Below, piece by piece: positions 31,201 to 47,100 of a DNA stretch of 64,000 nucleotides. Position numbers and translations under genes: made by a program. Within the stretch, counting starts at the first letter, position 1. Each line of letters starts with the position of its first letter. The notes below the pieces were generated by a model that made no database searches, had not been told where the DNA came from, and worked only from the letters and a program-made list of their open reading frames with translations. The stretch comes from Paragorgia papillata (Eukaryota > Cnidaria > Anthozoa > Scleralcyonacea > Coralliidae): assembly GCA_035771165.1 (NCBI GenBank), contig JAWNZC010000413.1, positions 744,001-808,000 on the forward strand, read 5' to 3'.

Positions 31201-34200
31201 AAATTTGGAGATTTTTTGATCACCCAGGCCCAGCGACAAAATTTGGCGATTTTTTGACCACTCCGGCGCTGCCACAAAATTTTGAGATTTTTTTACCACT
31301 CCGGCGCTGCCACAAAATTTGGAGATTTTTTGATCACCCTTGGCACTGCGACAAAATTTGGAGAGTTTTTGATGACCCTGGCCCTGGGGCAAAATTTGGA
31401 GATTTTTTGATCACCCTGGCCCTGCGACAAAATTTGGAGGTTTTTTGATCACCCTGGCCCTGCGACAAAATTTGGAGATTTTTTGACCACTCCGGCGCTG
31501 CGACAAAATTTGGAGATTTTTTGATCACCCAGGCCCAGCGACAAAATTTGGCGATTTTTTGACCACTCCGGCGCTGCCACAAAATTTTGAGATTTTTTTA
31601 CCACTCCGGCGCTGCCACAAAATTTGGAGATTTTTTGATCACACTTGGCACTGCGACAAAATTTGGAGAGTTTTTGATGACCCTGGCCCTGGGACAAAAT
31701 TTGGAGATTTTTTGACCACCCCGGCCCTGCAACAAAATTTTGAGATTTTTTGACCATCCCGGCCCTGCATCAAAATTTTGAGATTTTTTGACCACTCCGG
31801 CGCTACGAAAAAATTTGGATAACAAAATTTTGAGATTTTTTGACCACCCCGGCTCTGTCAAAAAATATTGAGACTTTTTGACCACCCCGGTCCTGTGACA
31901 AAATTTGGAGATTTTTTGATCACCCTGGCCCTGCGACAAAATTTGGAGGTTTTTTGATCACCCTGGCCCTGCGACAAAATTTCGAGATTTTTTGACCACT
32001 CCGGCTTTGCGACAAAATTTGGAGATTTTTTGATCACCCTGGGTCTGCGACAAAATTTGGAGATTTTTTTATCACCCTGGCCCTGCGACAAAATTTGGAG
32101 ATTTTTTGATCACCCTGGCCCTGCGACAAAATTTGGAGAGTTTTTGATGACCCTGGCCCTGCGACAAAATTTGGAGATTTTTTGACCACTGCGGCGCTGC
32201 CACAAAATTTTGATATTTTTTGATCACCCTGGCACTGCAACAAAATTTTGAGATTTTTTGACCACTCCGGCGCTGCCACAAAATTTGGATATTTTTTGAT
32301 CACCCTTGCACTGCGACAAAATTTTGAGATTTTTTGACCACTCCGGCGCTACGGCAAAATTTGGATAACAAAATTTTGAGATTTTTTGACCACCCGGGCC
32401 CTGTCAAAAAATATTGAGACCTTTTGACGTCTCCGGCGATGGGACAAAATTTTGAGAATTTTTGAGCACCCTGGCGCTGCAAAAAAATTTTGAGATTTTT
32501 TGACCACCCCGGTCCTGTGACAAAATTTGGAGATTTTTTGATCACCCTGGCCCTGCGACAAAATTTGGAGATTTTTTGACCACTCCGGCGCTGCGACAAA
32601 ATTTGGAGATTTTTTGATCACCCTGGCCCTGCGACAAAATTTGGAGATTTTTTGATCACCCAGGCCCAGTGACAAAATTTGGCGATTTTTTGACCACTCC
32701 GGCGCTGCTACAAAATTTGGAGATTTTTTGATCACCCTGGCCCTGCGACAAAATTTGGAGGTTTTTTGATCACCCTGGCCCTGCGACAAAATTAGGAGAT
32801 TTTTTGACCACTCCGGCTTTGCGACAAAATTTGGAGATTTTTTGATCACCCTGGGTCTGCGACAAAATTTGGAGATTTTTTTATCACCCTGCCCCTGCGA
32901 CAAAATTTGGAGATTTTTTGATCACCCTGGCCCTGCGACAAAATTTGGAGAGTTTATGATGACCCTGGCCCTGCAACAAAATTTGGAGATTTTTTGACCA
33001 CCCCGGCCCTGCAACAAAATTTGGAGATTTTTTGACCATCCCGGCCCTGCAACAAAATTTTGAGATTTTTTAACCACTCCGGCGCTACGGCAAAATTTGG
33101 ATAACAAAATTTTGAGATTTTTTGACCACCCGGGCCCTGTCAAAAAATATTGAGACCTTTTGACGTCTCCGGCGATGGGACAAAATTTTGAGAATTTTTG
33201 AGCACCCTGGCGCTGCAAAAAAATTTTGAGATTTTTTGACCACCCCGGTCCTGTGACAAAATTTGGAGATTTTTTGATCACCCTGGCCCTGCGACAAAAT
33301 TTGGAGATTTTTTGACCACTCCGGCGCTGCGACAAAATTTGGAGATTTTTTGATCACCCTGGCCCTGCGACAAAATTGGGAGATTTTTTGATCACCCAGG
33401 CCCAGTGACAAAATTTGGCGATTTTTTGACCACTCCGGCGCTGCTACAAAATTTGGAGATTTTTTGATCACCCTGGCCCTGCGACAAAATTTGGAGGTTT
33501 TTTGATCACCCTGGCCCTGCGACAAAATTAGGAGATTTTTTGACCACTCCGGCTTTGCGACAAAATTTGGAGATTTTTTGATCACCCTGGGTCTGCGACA
33601 AAATTTGGAGATTTTTTTATCACCCTGCCCCTGCGACAAAATTTGGAGATTTTTTGATCACCCTGGCCCTGCGACAAAATTTGGAGAGTTTATGATGACC
33701 CTGGCCCTGCAACAAAATTTGGAGATTTTTTGACCACCCCGGCCCTGCAACAAAATTTGGAGATTTTTTGACCATCCCGGCCCTGCAACAAAATTTTGAG
33801 ATTTTTTAACCACTCCGGCGCTACGACAAAATTTGGATAACAAAATTTTGAGATTTTTTGACCACCCGGCCCTGTCAAAAAATATTGAGACCTTTTGACG
33901 TCTCCGGCGATGTGACAAAATTTTGAGAATTTTTGAGCACCCTGGCGCTGCAAAAAAAATTTTGAGATTTTTTGACCACCCCGGTCCTGCGACAAAATTT
34001 GGAGATTTTTTGATCACCCTGGCCCTGCGACAAAATTTGGAGATTTTTTGACCACTCCGGCGCTGCGACAAAATTTGGAGATTTTTTGATCACCCTGGCC
34101 CTGCGACAAAATTGGGAGATTTTTTGATCACCCAGGCCCAGCGACAAAATTTGGCGATTTTTTTACCACTCCGGCGCTGCTACAAAATTTGGAGATTTTT

Positions 34201-37200
34201 TGATCACCCTGGCCCTGCGACAAAATTTGGAGGTTTTTTGATCACCCTGGCCCTGCGACAAAATTTGGAGATTTTTTGACCACTCCGGCTTTGCGACAAA
34301 ATTTGGAGATTTTTTGATCACCCTGGGTCCTGCGACAAAATTTGGAGATTTTTTGATCACCCTGCCCCTGCGACAAAATTTGGAGATTTTTTGATCACCC
34401 TGGCCCTGCGACAAAATTTGGAGAGTTTTTGATGACCCTGGCCCTGCAACAAAATTTGGAGATTTTTTGACCACCCCGGCCCTGCAACAAAATTTGGAGA
34501 TTTTTTGACCATCCCGGCCCTGCAACAAAATTTTGAGATTTTTTAACCACTCCGGCGCTACGACAAAATTTGGATAACAAAATTTTGAGATTTTTTGACC
34601 ACCCCGGCCCTGTCAAAAAATTTTGAGATTTTTTGACCACCCCGGTCCTGTGACAAAATTTGGAGATTTTTTGATCACCCTGGCCCTGCGACAAAATTTG
34701 GAGGTTTTTTGATCACCCCGGCCCTGCAACAAAATTTGGCGATTTTTTGACCACTCCGGCGCTGCCACAAAATTTTGAGATTTTTTTACCACTCCGGCGC
34801 TGCCACAAAATTTGGAGATTTTTTGATCACCCTTGGCACTGCGACAAAATTTGGAGAGTTTTTGATGACCCTGGCCCTGTGACAAAATTTGGAGATTTTT
34901 TGATCACCCTGGCCCTGCGACAAAATTTGGAGGTTTTTTGATCACCCTGGCCCTGCGACAAAATTTGGAGATTTTTTGACCACTCCGGCGCTGCGACAAA
35001 ATTTGGAGATTTTTTGATCACCCAGGCCCAGCGACAAAATTTGGCGATTTTTTGACCACTCCGGCGCTGCCACAAAATTTTGAGATTTTTTTACCACTCC
35101 GGCGCTGCCACAAAATTTGGAGATTTTTTGATCACCCTTGGCACTGCGACAAAATTTGGAGAGTTTTTGATGACCCTGGCCCTGGGACAAAATTTGGAGA
35201 TTTTTTGACCACCCCGGCCCTGCAACAAAATTTTGAGATTTTTTGACCATCCCGGCCCTGCATCAAAATTTTGAGATTTTTTGACCACTCCGGCGCTACG
35301 AAAAAATTTGGATAACAAAATTTTGAGATTTTTTGACCACCCCGGCCCTGTCAAAAAATATTGAGACTTTTTGACCACCCCGGTCCTGTGACAAAATTTG
35401 GAGATTTTTTGATCACCCTGGCCCTGCGACAAAATTTGGAGGTTTTTTGATCACCCTGGCCCTGCGACAAAATTTCGAGATTTTTTGATCACCCTGGCCC
35501 TGCAACAAAATTTGGAGATTTTTTGACCACCCCGGCCCTGCAACAAAATTTGGAGATTTTTTGACCATCCCGGCCCTGCAACAAAATTTTGAGATTTTTT
35601 AACCACTCCGGCGCTACGACAAAATTTGGATAACAAAATTTTGAGATTTTTTGACCACCCCGGCCCTGTCAAAAAATATTGAGACTTTTTGACCACCCCG
35701 GTCCTGTGACAAAATTTGGAGATTTTTTGATCACCCTGGCCCTGCGACAAAATTTGGAGGTTTTTTGATCACCCTGGCCCTGCGACAAAATTTGGAGATT
35801 TTTTGACCACTCCGGCGCTGCGACAAAATTTGGAGATTTTTTGATCACCCAGGCCCAGCGACAAAATTTGGCGATTTTTTGACCACTCCGGCGCTGCCAC
35901 AAAATTTTGAGATTTTTTTACCACTCCGGCGCTGCCACAAAATTTGGAGATTTTTTGATCACCCTTGGCACTGCGACAAAATTTGGAGAGTTTTTGATGA
36001 CCCTGGCCCTGGGGCAAAATTTGGAGATTTTTTGATCACCCTGGCCCTGCGACAAAATTTGGAGGTTTTTTGATCACCCTGGCCCTGCGACAAAATTTGG
36101 AGATTTTTTGACCACTCCGGCGCTGCGACAAAATTTGTAGATTTTTTGATCACCCAGGCCCAGCGACAAAATTTGGCGATTTTTTGACCACTCCGGCGCT
36201 GCCACAAAATTTTGAGATTTTTTTACCACTCCGGCGCTGCCACAAAATTTGGAGATTTTTTGATCACCCTTGGCACTGCGACAAAATTTGGAGAGTTTTT
36301 GATGACCCTGGCCCTGGGGCAAAATTTGGAGATTTTTTGACCACCCCGGCCCTGTCAAAAAATATTGAGACTTTTTGACCATCCCGGTCCTGTGACAAAA
36401 TTTGGAGATTTTTTGATCACCCTGGCCCTGCGACAAAATTTGGAGGTTTTTTGATCACCCTGGCCCTGCGATAAAATTTCGAGATTTTTTGACCACTCCG
36501 GCGTTGCGACAAAATTTGGAGATTTTTTGATCACCCTGGGTCTGCGACAAAATTTGGAGATTTTTTTATCACCCTGGCCCTGCGACAAAATTTGGAGATT
36601 TTTTGATCACTCTGGCCCTGCGACAAAATTTCGAGAGTTTTTGATGACCCTGGCCCTGCGACAAAATTTGGAGATTTTTTGACCACCCCGACCCTGCAAC
36701 AAAATTTTGAGATTTTTTGACCACTCCGGCGCTACGACAAAATTTGGATAACAAAATTTTGAGATTTTTTGACCACCCCGGCCCTGTCAAAAAATATTGA
36801 GACTTTTTGACCACCCCGGTCCTGTGACAAAATTTGGAGATTTTTTGATCACCCTGGCCCTGCGACAAAATTTGGAGGTTTTTTGATCACCCTGGCCCTG
36901 CGACAAAATTTCGAGATTTTTTGACCACTCCGGTTTTGCGACAAAATTTGGAGATTTTTTTATCACCCTGCCCCTGCGACAAAATTTGGAGATTTTTTGA
37001 TCACCCTGGCCCTGCGACAAAATTTGGAGATTTTTTGATCACTCTGGCCCTGCGACAAAATTTGGAGAGTTTTTGATGACCCTGGCCCTGCGACAAAATT
37101 TTGAGATTTTTTGACCACTCCGGCGCTACGACAAAATTTGGATAACAAAATTTTGAGATTTTTTGACCACCCCGGCCCTGTGAAAAAATATTGAGACTTT

Positions 37201-40200
37201 TTGACCACTCCGGCGATGGGACAAAATTTTGAGAATTATACATCACCCTGGCTCTGCGACAAAATTTGGAGATTTTTTGATCACAGTGGCCTTCGACAAA
37301 ATTTGGAGATTTTTTGATCACCCTGGCCCTGCGACAAAATTTGGCGATTTTTTGATCACCCTGGCCCTACGACAAAATTTGGAAATTTTTTGACCACTCC
37401 GGCGCTGTAACAAAATTTTGAGATTTTTTTACCACCCCGGCGCTGCCACAAAATTTGGAGAATTTTCGATCACCCTTGGCACTGCGACAAAATTTGGAGA
37501 TTTTTTTATCACCCTGGCCCTGCGACAAAATTTGGAGATTTTTTGATGACCCTGGTCCTGCGACAAAATTTGGAGATTTTTTGACCACCCCGGCCCTGCA
37601 ACAAAATTTTGAGATTTTTTGTCCACTCCGGCGCTACGACAAAATTTGGATAACAAAATTTTGAGAATTTTTGACCACCACGGCCCTGTCAAAAAATATT
37701 GAGACTTTTTGACCACTCCGGCGATGGGACAAAATTTTGAGAATTTTTGAGCAACCTGGCGCTGGAACAAAATTTTGAGATTTTTTGACCACCCCGGTCC
37801 TGTGACAAAATTTGGAGATTTTTTGATCACCCTGGCCCTGTGACAAAATTTGGAGTTTGTTTGACCACTCCGGCGTTGCGACAAAATTTGGAGATTTTTT
37901 GATCACCCTGGGTCTGCGACAAAATTTGGAGATTTTTTTATCACTGTGGCCCTGCGACAAAATTTGGAGATTTTTTGATCACCCTGGCCCTGCGACAAAA
38001 TTTGGCGATTTTTTGATCACCCTGGCCCTACAACAAAATTTGGGGATTTTTTGACCACTCCGGCGCTGGAACAAAATTTTGAGATTTTTTTACCACTCCG
38101 GCGCTGCCACAAAATTTGGAGATTTTTTGATCACACTTGGCACTGGGACAAAATTTGGAGATTTTTTTATCACCCTGGCCCTGCGACAAAATTTGGAGAT
38201 TTTTTGATGACCCTGGCCCTGCGACAAAATTTGGAGATTTTTTGACCACCCCGGCCCTGCAACAAAATTTTGTGATTTTTTGACCACCCCGGCCCTGCAA
38301 CAAAATTTTGAGATTTTTTGACCATCCGGCCCTGCAACAAAATTTTGAGATTTTTTGACCACTCCGGCGCTACGACAAAATTTGGATAACAAAATTTTGA
38401 GATTTTTTGACCACCCCGGCCCTGTCAAAAAATATTGAGACTTTTTGACCACTCCGGCGATGGGACAAAATTTTGAGAATTTTTGAGCAAACTGGGACTG
38501 CAACAAAATTTTGAGATTTTTTGATAACCCCGGTCCTGTGACAAAATTTGGAGATTTTTTGATCACCCTGGCCCTGTGACAAAATTTGGAGTTTGTTTGA
38601 TCACTCCGGCGTTGCGACAAAATTTGGAGATTTTTTGATCACCCTGGGTCTGCGACAAAATTTGGAGATTTTTTTATCACTGTGGCCCTGCGATAAAATT
38701 TGGAGATTTTTGGATCACCCTGGCCCTGCGACAAAATTTCGAGATTTTTTGACCACTTCGGCGTTGCGACAAAATTTGGAGATTTTTTGATCACCCTGGG
38801 TCTGCGACAAAATTTGGAGATTTTTTTATCACCATGGCCCTGCGACAAAATTTGGATATTTTTGGATCACCCTGGCCCTGCGACAAAATTTGGCGATTTT
38901 TAAATCACCCTGGCCCTACGACAAAATTTGGAGATTTTTTGACCACTCCGGCGCGGCAACAAAATTTTGTCATTTTTTGACAACCCCGGACCTGCAACAA
39001 AATTTTGAGATTTTTTGACCATCCCGGCCCTGCAACAAAATTTTGAGATTTTTTGACCACTCCGGCGCTAGGACAAAATTTGGATAACAAAATTTTGAGA
39101 TTTTTTGACCACCCCGGCCCTGTCAAAAAATATTGAGACTTTTTGACCACTCCGGCGATGGGACAAAATTTTGAGAATTTTTGATCACCCTGGCCCTGTG
39201 ACAAAATTTGGAGTTTGTTTGACCACTCCGGCGTTGCGACAAAATTTGGAGATTTTTTGATCACCCTGGGTCTGCGACAAAATTTGGAGATTTTTTTATC
39301 ACTGTGGCCCTGCGATAAAATTTGGTGATTTTTGGATCACCCTGGCCCTGCGACAAAATTTGGCGATTTTTTGATCACCCTGGCCCTACAACAAAATTTG
39401 GGGATTTTTTGACCACTCCGGCGCTGCCACAAAATTTGGAGATTTTTTGATCACACTTGGCACTGGGACAAAATTTGGAGATTTTTTTATCACCCCGGCC
39501 CTGCAACAAAATTTTGAGATTTTTTGTCCACTCCGGCGCTACGACAAAATTTGGATAACAAAATTTTGAGAATTTTTGACCACCACGGCCCTGTCAAAAT
39601 ATATTGAGACTTTTTGACCACTCCGGCGATGGGACAAAATTTTGAGAATTTTTGAGCAACCTGGCGCTGGAACAAAATTTTGAGATTTTTTGACCACCCC
39701 GGTCCTGTGACAAAATTTGGAGATTTTTTGATCACCCTGGCCCTGTGACAAAATTTGGAGTTTGTTTGACCACTCCGGCGTTGCGACAAAATTTGGAGAT
39801 TTTTTGATCACCCTGGGTCTGCGACAAAATTTGGAGATTTTTTTATCACTGTGGCCCTGCGATAAAATTTGGAGATTTTTGGATCACCCTGGCCCTGCGA
39901 CAAAATTTGGCGATTTTTTGATCACCCTGGCCCTGCGACAAAATTTTGAGATTTTTTGACCACTCCGGCACTGCGACAAAATTTGGAGATTTTTTTACCA
40001 CTCCGGCGCTGCGACAAAATTTGGAGATTTTTTGATCACCCTTGGGACTGGGACAAAATTTGGAGATTTTTTTATCACCCTGGCCCTGCGACAAAATTTG
40101 GAGATTTTTTGATTACCCTGGCCCTGCGACAAAATATTGAGATTTTTTGACCACCCCGGGCCAGCAAAAAAATTTTGTGATTTTATGACCACCCCGGCCC

Positions 40201-41150
40201 TGCAACAAAATTTTGAGATTTTTTGACCATCCGGGCCCTGCAACAAAATTTTGAGATTTTTTGACCACTCCGGCGCTACGACAAAATTTGGATAACAAAA
40301 TTTTGAGATTTTTTGACCACCCCGGCCCTGACAAAAAATGTTGAGACTTTTTGACCACTCCGGCGTTGGGACAAAATTTTGAGAATTTTTGAGCAAACTG
40401 GGGCTGCAACAAAATTTTGAGATTTTTTGATAACCCCGGTCCTGTGACAAAATTTGGAGATTTTTTGATCACCCTGGCCCTGTGACAAAATTTGGAGTTT
40501 GTTTGACCACTCCGGCGTTGCGACAAAATTTGGAGATTTTTTGATCACCCTGGGTCTGCGACAAAATTTGGAGATTTTTTTATCACTGTGGCCCTGCGAT
40601 AAAATTTGGAGATTTTTGGATCACCCTGGCCCTGCGACAAAATTTGGCGATTTTTTGATCAGCCTGGCCCTACAACAAAATTTGGAGATTTTTTGACCAT
40701 TCCGGCGCTGGAACAAAATTTTGAGATTTTTTTACCACTCCGGCGCTGCCACAAAATTTGGAGATTTTTTTATCACACTTGGCACTGGGACAAAATTTGG
40801 AGATTTTTTTATCACCCTGGCCCTGCGACAAAATTTGGAGATTTTTTGATGACCCTGGCCCTGCGACAAAATATTGAGATTTTTTGACCACCCCGGCCCT
40901 GCAACAAAATTTTGTGATTTTTTGACCACCCCGGCCCTGCAACAAAATTTTGAGATTTTTTGACCATCCCGGCCCTGCAACAAAATTTTGAGATTTTTTG
41001 ACCACTCCGGCGCTACGACAAAATTTGGATAACAAAATTTTGAGATTTTTTGACCACCCCGGCCCTGTCAAAAAATGTTGAGACTTTTTGACCATCCCGG
41101 TCCTGTGACAAAATTTGGAGATTTTTTGATCACCCTGGCTCTGTGACAAA
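28280..41150. repeat. Higher-order repeat block with about 0.74-, 1.17- and 2.02-kb offsets
   Basis: Long segments recur nearly unchanged. Segment 28670-28903 recurs at 29839 (offset 1169) and 31858 (a further 2019). Segment 30015-30284 recurs at 32034 (2019). Segment 32349-32903 recurs at 33085 (736). Segment 31559-31753 recurs at 35052 (3493). Such multi-monomer units show repeated unequal exchange or replication slippage. Confidence 0.85.
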
Positions 41151-44100
41151 ATTTGGAGATTTTTTGATCACCCTGGCCCTGCGACAAAATTTTGAGATTT
41201 TTTGATCACCCTGGCCCTGCGACAAAATTTGGAGATTTTTTGATCACCCTGGCACTGCGACAAAATTTGGAGATTTTTTGATCACCCTGGCCCTGCGACA
41301 AAATTTGGAGATTTTTTGATCACACTTGGCACTGCAACAAAATTTGGAGATTTTTTTATCACCCTGGCCCTGCGACAAAATTTGGAGATTTTTTGATCAC
41401 CCTGGCCCTGCGACAAAATTTGGGGATTTTTTGATCACCCTGGCCTGCGACAAAAATTTGGAGATTTTTTGACCACCCGGCCCTGCAACAAAATTTGGAG
41501 ATTTTTTGATCACCCTGGCCCTGCATGACAAAATTTGGAGGTTTTTTGATCACCTGGCCCTGCGACAAAATTTTGAAATTTTTTGATCACCGTGGCCCTG
41601 CGACAAAATTTGGAGATTTTTTGATCACCCTGGCCCTGCGACAAAATTTGGCGATTTTTTGATCACCCTGGCCCTACGACAAAATTTGGAGATTTTTTGA
41701 CCACTCCGGCGGTGCAACAAAATTTTGAGATTTTTTTACCACTCCGGCGGTGCCACAAAATTTGGAGATTTTTTGATCACCCTGGCCCTGCGACAAAATT
41801 TGGAGATTTTTTGATCACCCTGGTCCTGCGACAAAATTTGGAGATTTTTTGATCACCCTGGACCTGCGACAAAATTTGGAGATTTTTTGATCACCCTGGC
41901 CCTGCGACAAAATTTGGAGATTTTTTGACCACTCCGGCGTTGCGACAAAATTTGGAGATTTTTTGATCACCCTGGCCCTGCGACAAAATTTTGAGATTTT
42001 TTCATCACCGTGGCCCTGCGACAAAATTTGGAGATTTTTTGATCACCCTGGCCCTGCGACAAAATTTGGCGATTTTTTGATCACCCTGGCCCTACGACAA
42101 AATTTGGAGATTTTTTGACCACTCCGGCGCTGCAACAAAATTTTGAGATTTTTTTACCACTCCGGCGCTGCCACAAAATTTGGAGATTTTTTGATCACCC
42201 TGGCCCTGCGACAAAATTTTGAGATTTTTTGATCACCCTGGCCCTGCGACAAAATTTGGAGATTTTTTGATGACCCTGGCCCTGCGACAAAATTTGGAGA
42301 TTTTTTGACCACCCCGGCCCTGCAACAAAATTTGGAGATTTTTTGATCACCCTGGCCCTGCGACAAAATTTGGAGATTTTTTGATCACCCTGGCCCTGCG
42401 ACAAAATTTTGAGATTTTTTGATCACCGTGGCCCTGCGACAAAATTTGGAGATTTTTTCATCACCCTGGCCCTGCGACAAAATTTGGCGATTTTTTTGAT
42501 CACCCTGGCCCTACGACAAAATTTGGAGATTTTTTGACCACTCCGGCGCTGCAACAAAATTTTGAGATTTTTTTACCACTCCGGCGCTGCCACAAAATTT
42601 GGAGATTTTTTGATCACCCTGGCACTGCGACAAAAATTTGGAGATTTTTTGATCACCCTGGCACTGCGACAAAATTTGGAGATTTTTTGATCACCCTGGC
42701 CCTGCGACAAAATTTGGAGATTTTTTGATCACGCGGGCCTGGCGACAAAATTTGGAGATTTTTTGATCACCCTGGCCCTGCGACAAAATTTTGAGATTTT
42801 TTGATCACCCTGGCCCTGCGACAAAATTTGGCGATTTTTTGATAACCCTTGGCACTGCGACAAAATTTGGAGATTTTTTTATCACCCTGGCCCTGCGACA
42901 AAATTTGGAGATTTTTTGACCACCCTGGCACTGCAACAAAATTTGGAGATTTTTTGACCACTAGCCCTGCGACAAAATTTTGAGATTTTTTGATCACCCT
43001 GGCCCTGCGACAAAATTTGGAGATTTTTTGATCACCCTGGCCCTGCGACAAAATTTGGAGATTTTTTGATCACCCGGGCCCTGCGACAAAATTTGGAGAT
43101 TTTTTGATCACCCTGGCCCTGCGACAAAATTTGGAGATTTCTTGACGACCCTGGCCCTGCAACAAAATTTTGTGATTTTTTGACCATCCCGGCCCTGCGA
43201 CAAAATTTGGAGATTTTTTGATCACCCTGGCCCTGCGACAAAATTTGGAGATTTTTTGATCACCCTGGCCCTGCGACAAAATTGGCAAAATTTTGAGATT
43301 TTTTGATCACCCTGGCCCTACGACAAAATTTGGAGATTTTCTGAGCACCCCGGGGCTGCAACAAAATTTTGAGATTTTTTGACCACTGCGGCGCTGCGAC
43401 AAAATTTGGAGATTTTTTTATCACCCTGGCCCTGCGGCAAAATTTGGAGATTTTTTGGCCACCCCGGCCCTGCAAAAAAATTTGGAGATTTTTTGACCAC
43501 CCTGCGACAAAATTTGGGGATTTTTTGATCACTGTGGCCCTGGGACAAAATTTGGAGATTTTTTGATCACCCTGGCCCTGCGACAAAATTTGGAGATTTT
43601 TTGACCACCCTGGCCCTGCGACAAAATTTTGGAGATTTTTTGATCACCCTGGCCCTGCGACAAAATTTGGAGATTTTTTGACCACCCGCCCTGCGACAAA
43701 ATTTGGAGATTTTTTGATCACCCTGGCCCTGCGACAAAATTTGGAGATTTTTTGACCACTCCGGCCCTGCGACAAAATTTGGAGATTTTTTGACCACTCC
43801 GGCGCTGCCAAAAAATTTTGGAGATTTTTTGATCACCCTGGCCTGCGACAAAATTTGGAGATTTTTTGATGACCCTGGCCCTGCGACAAAATTTTGGAGA
43901 TTTTTTTGACCACCCCGGCCCTGCGACAAAATTTGGAGATTTTTTTGATCACCCTGGCGCTGCGACAAAATTTTGAGATTTTTTGACCACCCTTGTGACA
44001 AAATTTGGAGATTTTTTGATCACCATGGCCCTGCGACAAAATTTGGAGATTTTTTGATCACCCTGGCCCTGCGACAAAATTTTGAGATTTTTTGATCACC

Positions 44101-47100
44101 TGGCCCTGCGACAAAATTTGGAGATTTTTTGATCACCGTGGCCCTGTGACAAAATTTGGAGATTTTTTGATCACCCTGGCCCTGCGACAAAATTTGGAGG
44201 TTTTTTGACCACCCCGGCGCTGCGACAAAATTTGGAGATTTTTTGACCACTCCGGCGCTGCCACAAAATTTGAAGATTTTTTGATCACCCTTGGCACTGC
44301 GACAAAATTTGGAGATTTTTTTATCACACTTGGCACTGCGGCAAAATTTGGAGATTTTTTGATCACCCTGGCCCTGCGACAAGATTTGGAGATTTTTTGA
44401 TCACCCTGGCCCTGCGACAAAATTTGGAGATTTTTTGATGACCCTGGCCCTGCGACAAAATTTTGAGATTTTTTGATCACCCCGGCCCTGCAACAAAATT
44501 TTGTGATTTTTTGACCACCCCGGCCATGCAACAAAATTTTGAGATTTTTTGACCATCCCGGCCCTGCAACAAAATTTTGAGATTTTTTGACCACTCCGGC
44601 GCTACGACAATATTTGGATAACAAAATTTTGAGATTTTTTGACCACCCCGGCTCTGTCAAAAAATATTGAGACTTTTTGACCACTCTGGAGATGGGACAA
44701 AATTTAAAGAATTTTTGACCACCCCGGTCCTGTGACAAAATTTGGAGATTTTTTGATCACCCTGGCCCTGCGACAAAATTTGGAGGTTTTTTGATCACCC
44801 TGGCCCTGCGACAAAATTTGGAGATTTTTTGACCACCCTGGCCCTGCGACAAAATTTGGCGATTTTTTGATCACCCTGGCCCTACGACAAAATTTGGAGA
44901 TTTTTTGACCACTCCGGCGCTGCAACAAAATTTTGAGATTTTTTTACCACTCCGGCGCTGCCACAAAATTTGAAGATTTTTTGATCACCCTGGCCCTGCG
45001 ACAAAATTTGGCGATTTTTTGATCACCCTGGTCCTACGACAAAATTTGGAGATTTTTTGATGACCCTGGACCTGCGACAAAATTTGGAGATTTTTTGACC
45101 ACCCCGGCCCTGCAACAAAATTTGGAGATTTTTTGATCACCCTGGCCCTGCGAGAAAATTTGGAGGTTTTTTGATCACCCTGGCCCTGCGACAAAATTTT
45201 GAAATTTTTTGATCACCGTGGCCCTGCGACAAAATTTGGAGATTTTTTCATCACCCTGGCCCTGCGACAAAATTTGGCGATTTTTTTATCACCCTGGCCC
45301 TACGACAAAATTTGGAGATTTTTTGACCACTCCGGCGCTGCAACAAAATTTTGAGATTTTTTTACCACTCCGGCGCTGCCACAAAATTTGAAGATTTTTT
45401 GATCACCCTGGCCCTGCGACAAAATTTGGCGATTTTTTGATCACCCTGGTCCTACGACAAAATTTGGAGATTTTTTGATGACCCTGGACCTGCGACAAAG
45501 TTTGGAGATTTTTTGACCACCCCGGCCCTGCAACAAAATTTGGAGATTTTTTGATCACCCTGGCCCTGCGACAAAATTTGGAGATTTTTTGATCACCCTG
45601 GCCCTGCGACAAAATTTTGAGATTTTTTGATCACCCTGGCCCTGCGACAAAATTTGGAGATTTTTTGATCACCCTGGCCCTGCGACAAAATTTGGCGATT
45701 TTTTGATCACCCTGGCCCTACGACAAAATTTGGAGATTTTTTGACCACTCCGGCGCTGCAACAAAATTTTGAGATTTTTTTACCACTCCGGCGCTGCCAC
45801 AAAATTTGAAGATTTTTTGATCACCCTTGGCACTGCGACAAAATTTGGAGATTTTTTGATCACCCTGGCACTGCAACAAAATTTGGAGATTTTTTGATTA
45901 CCCTGGCCTGCGAGAAAATTTGGAGATTTTTTGATCACCCTGGCCCTGCGACAAAATTTGGAGATTTTTTGATGACCCTGGCCCTGCGACAAAATTTGGA
46001 GATTTTTTGACCACCCCGGCCCTGCAACAAAATTTGGAGATTTTTTCATCACCCTGGCGCTGCAACAAAATTTTGAGATTTTTTGACCACCCCGGCCCTG
46101 CGACAAAATTTGGAGATTTTTTGATCACCCTGGCCCTGCGACAAAATTTGGAGATTTTTTGATCACCCTGGCCCTGCGACAAAATTTTGAGATTTTTTGA
46201 TCACCGTGGCCCTGCGACAAAATTTGGAGATTTTTTCATCACCCTGGCCCTGCGACAAAATTTGGCGATTTTTTGATCACCCTGGCCCTACGACAAAATT
46301 TGGAGATTTTTTGACCACTCCGGCGCTGCAACAAAATTTTGAGATTTTTTTACCACTCCGGCGCTGCCACAAAATTTGAAGATTTTTTGATCACCCTTGG
46401 CACTGCGACAAAATTTGGAGATTTTTTTATCACACTTGGCACTGCGGCAAAATTTGGAGATTTTTTGATCACCCTGGCCCTGCGACAAAATTTGGAGATT
46501 TTTTGATCACCCTGGCCCTGCGACAAAATTTGGAGATTTTTTGATGACCCTGGCCCTGCGACAAAATTTTGAGATTTTTTGATCACCCTGGCCCTGCGAC
46601 AAAATTTTGGAGATTTTTTGACCACCGGCCCTGCGACAAAATTTGGAGATTTTTTGACCACCCCGGCCCTGCAACAAAATTTGGAGATTTTTTGACCACT
46701 CCGGCGCCTACGACAAAATTTGGATAACAAAATTTTGAGATTTTTTGACCACCCCGGCTCTGTCAAAAAATATTGAGACTTTTTGACCACTCTGGAGATG
46801 GGACAAAATTTTGAGATTTTTGATCACCCTGGCCCTGCGACAAAATTTGGAGATTTTTTGATCACCCTGGCCCTGCGACAAAATTTGGAGATTTTTTTGA
46901 TCACCCTGGCCCTGCGACAAAATTTGGAGATTTTTTGACCACCCTGGCCTGCGACAAAATTTGGAGATTTTTTGATCACCCTGGCCCTGCGACAAAATTT
47001 GGAGATTTTTTGACCACCCCGGCGCTGCAACAAAATTTTGAGATTTTTTGATCACCGCGGCCCTGCGACAAAATTTGGAGATTTTTTGATCACCCTGGCC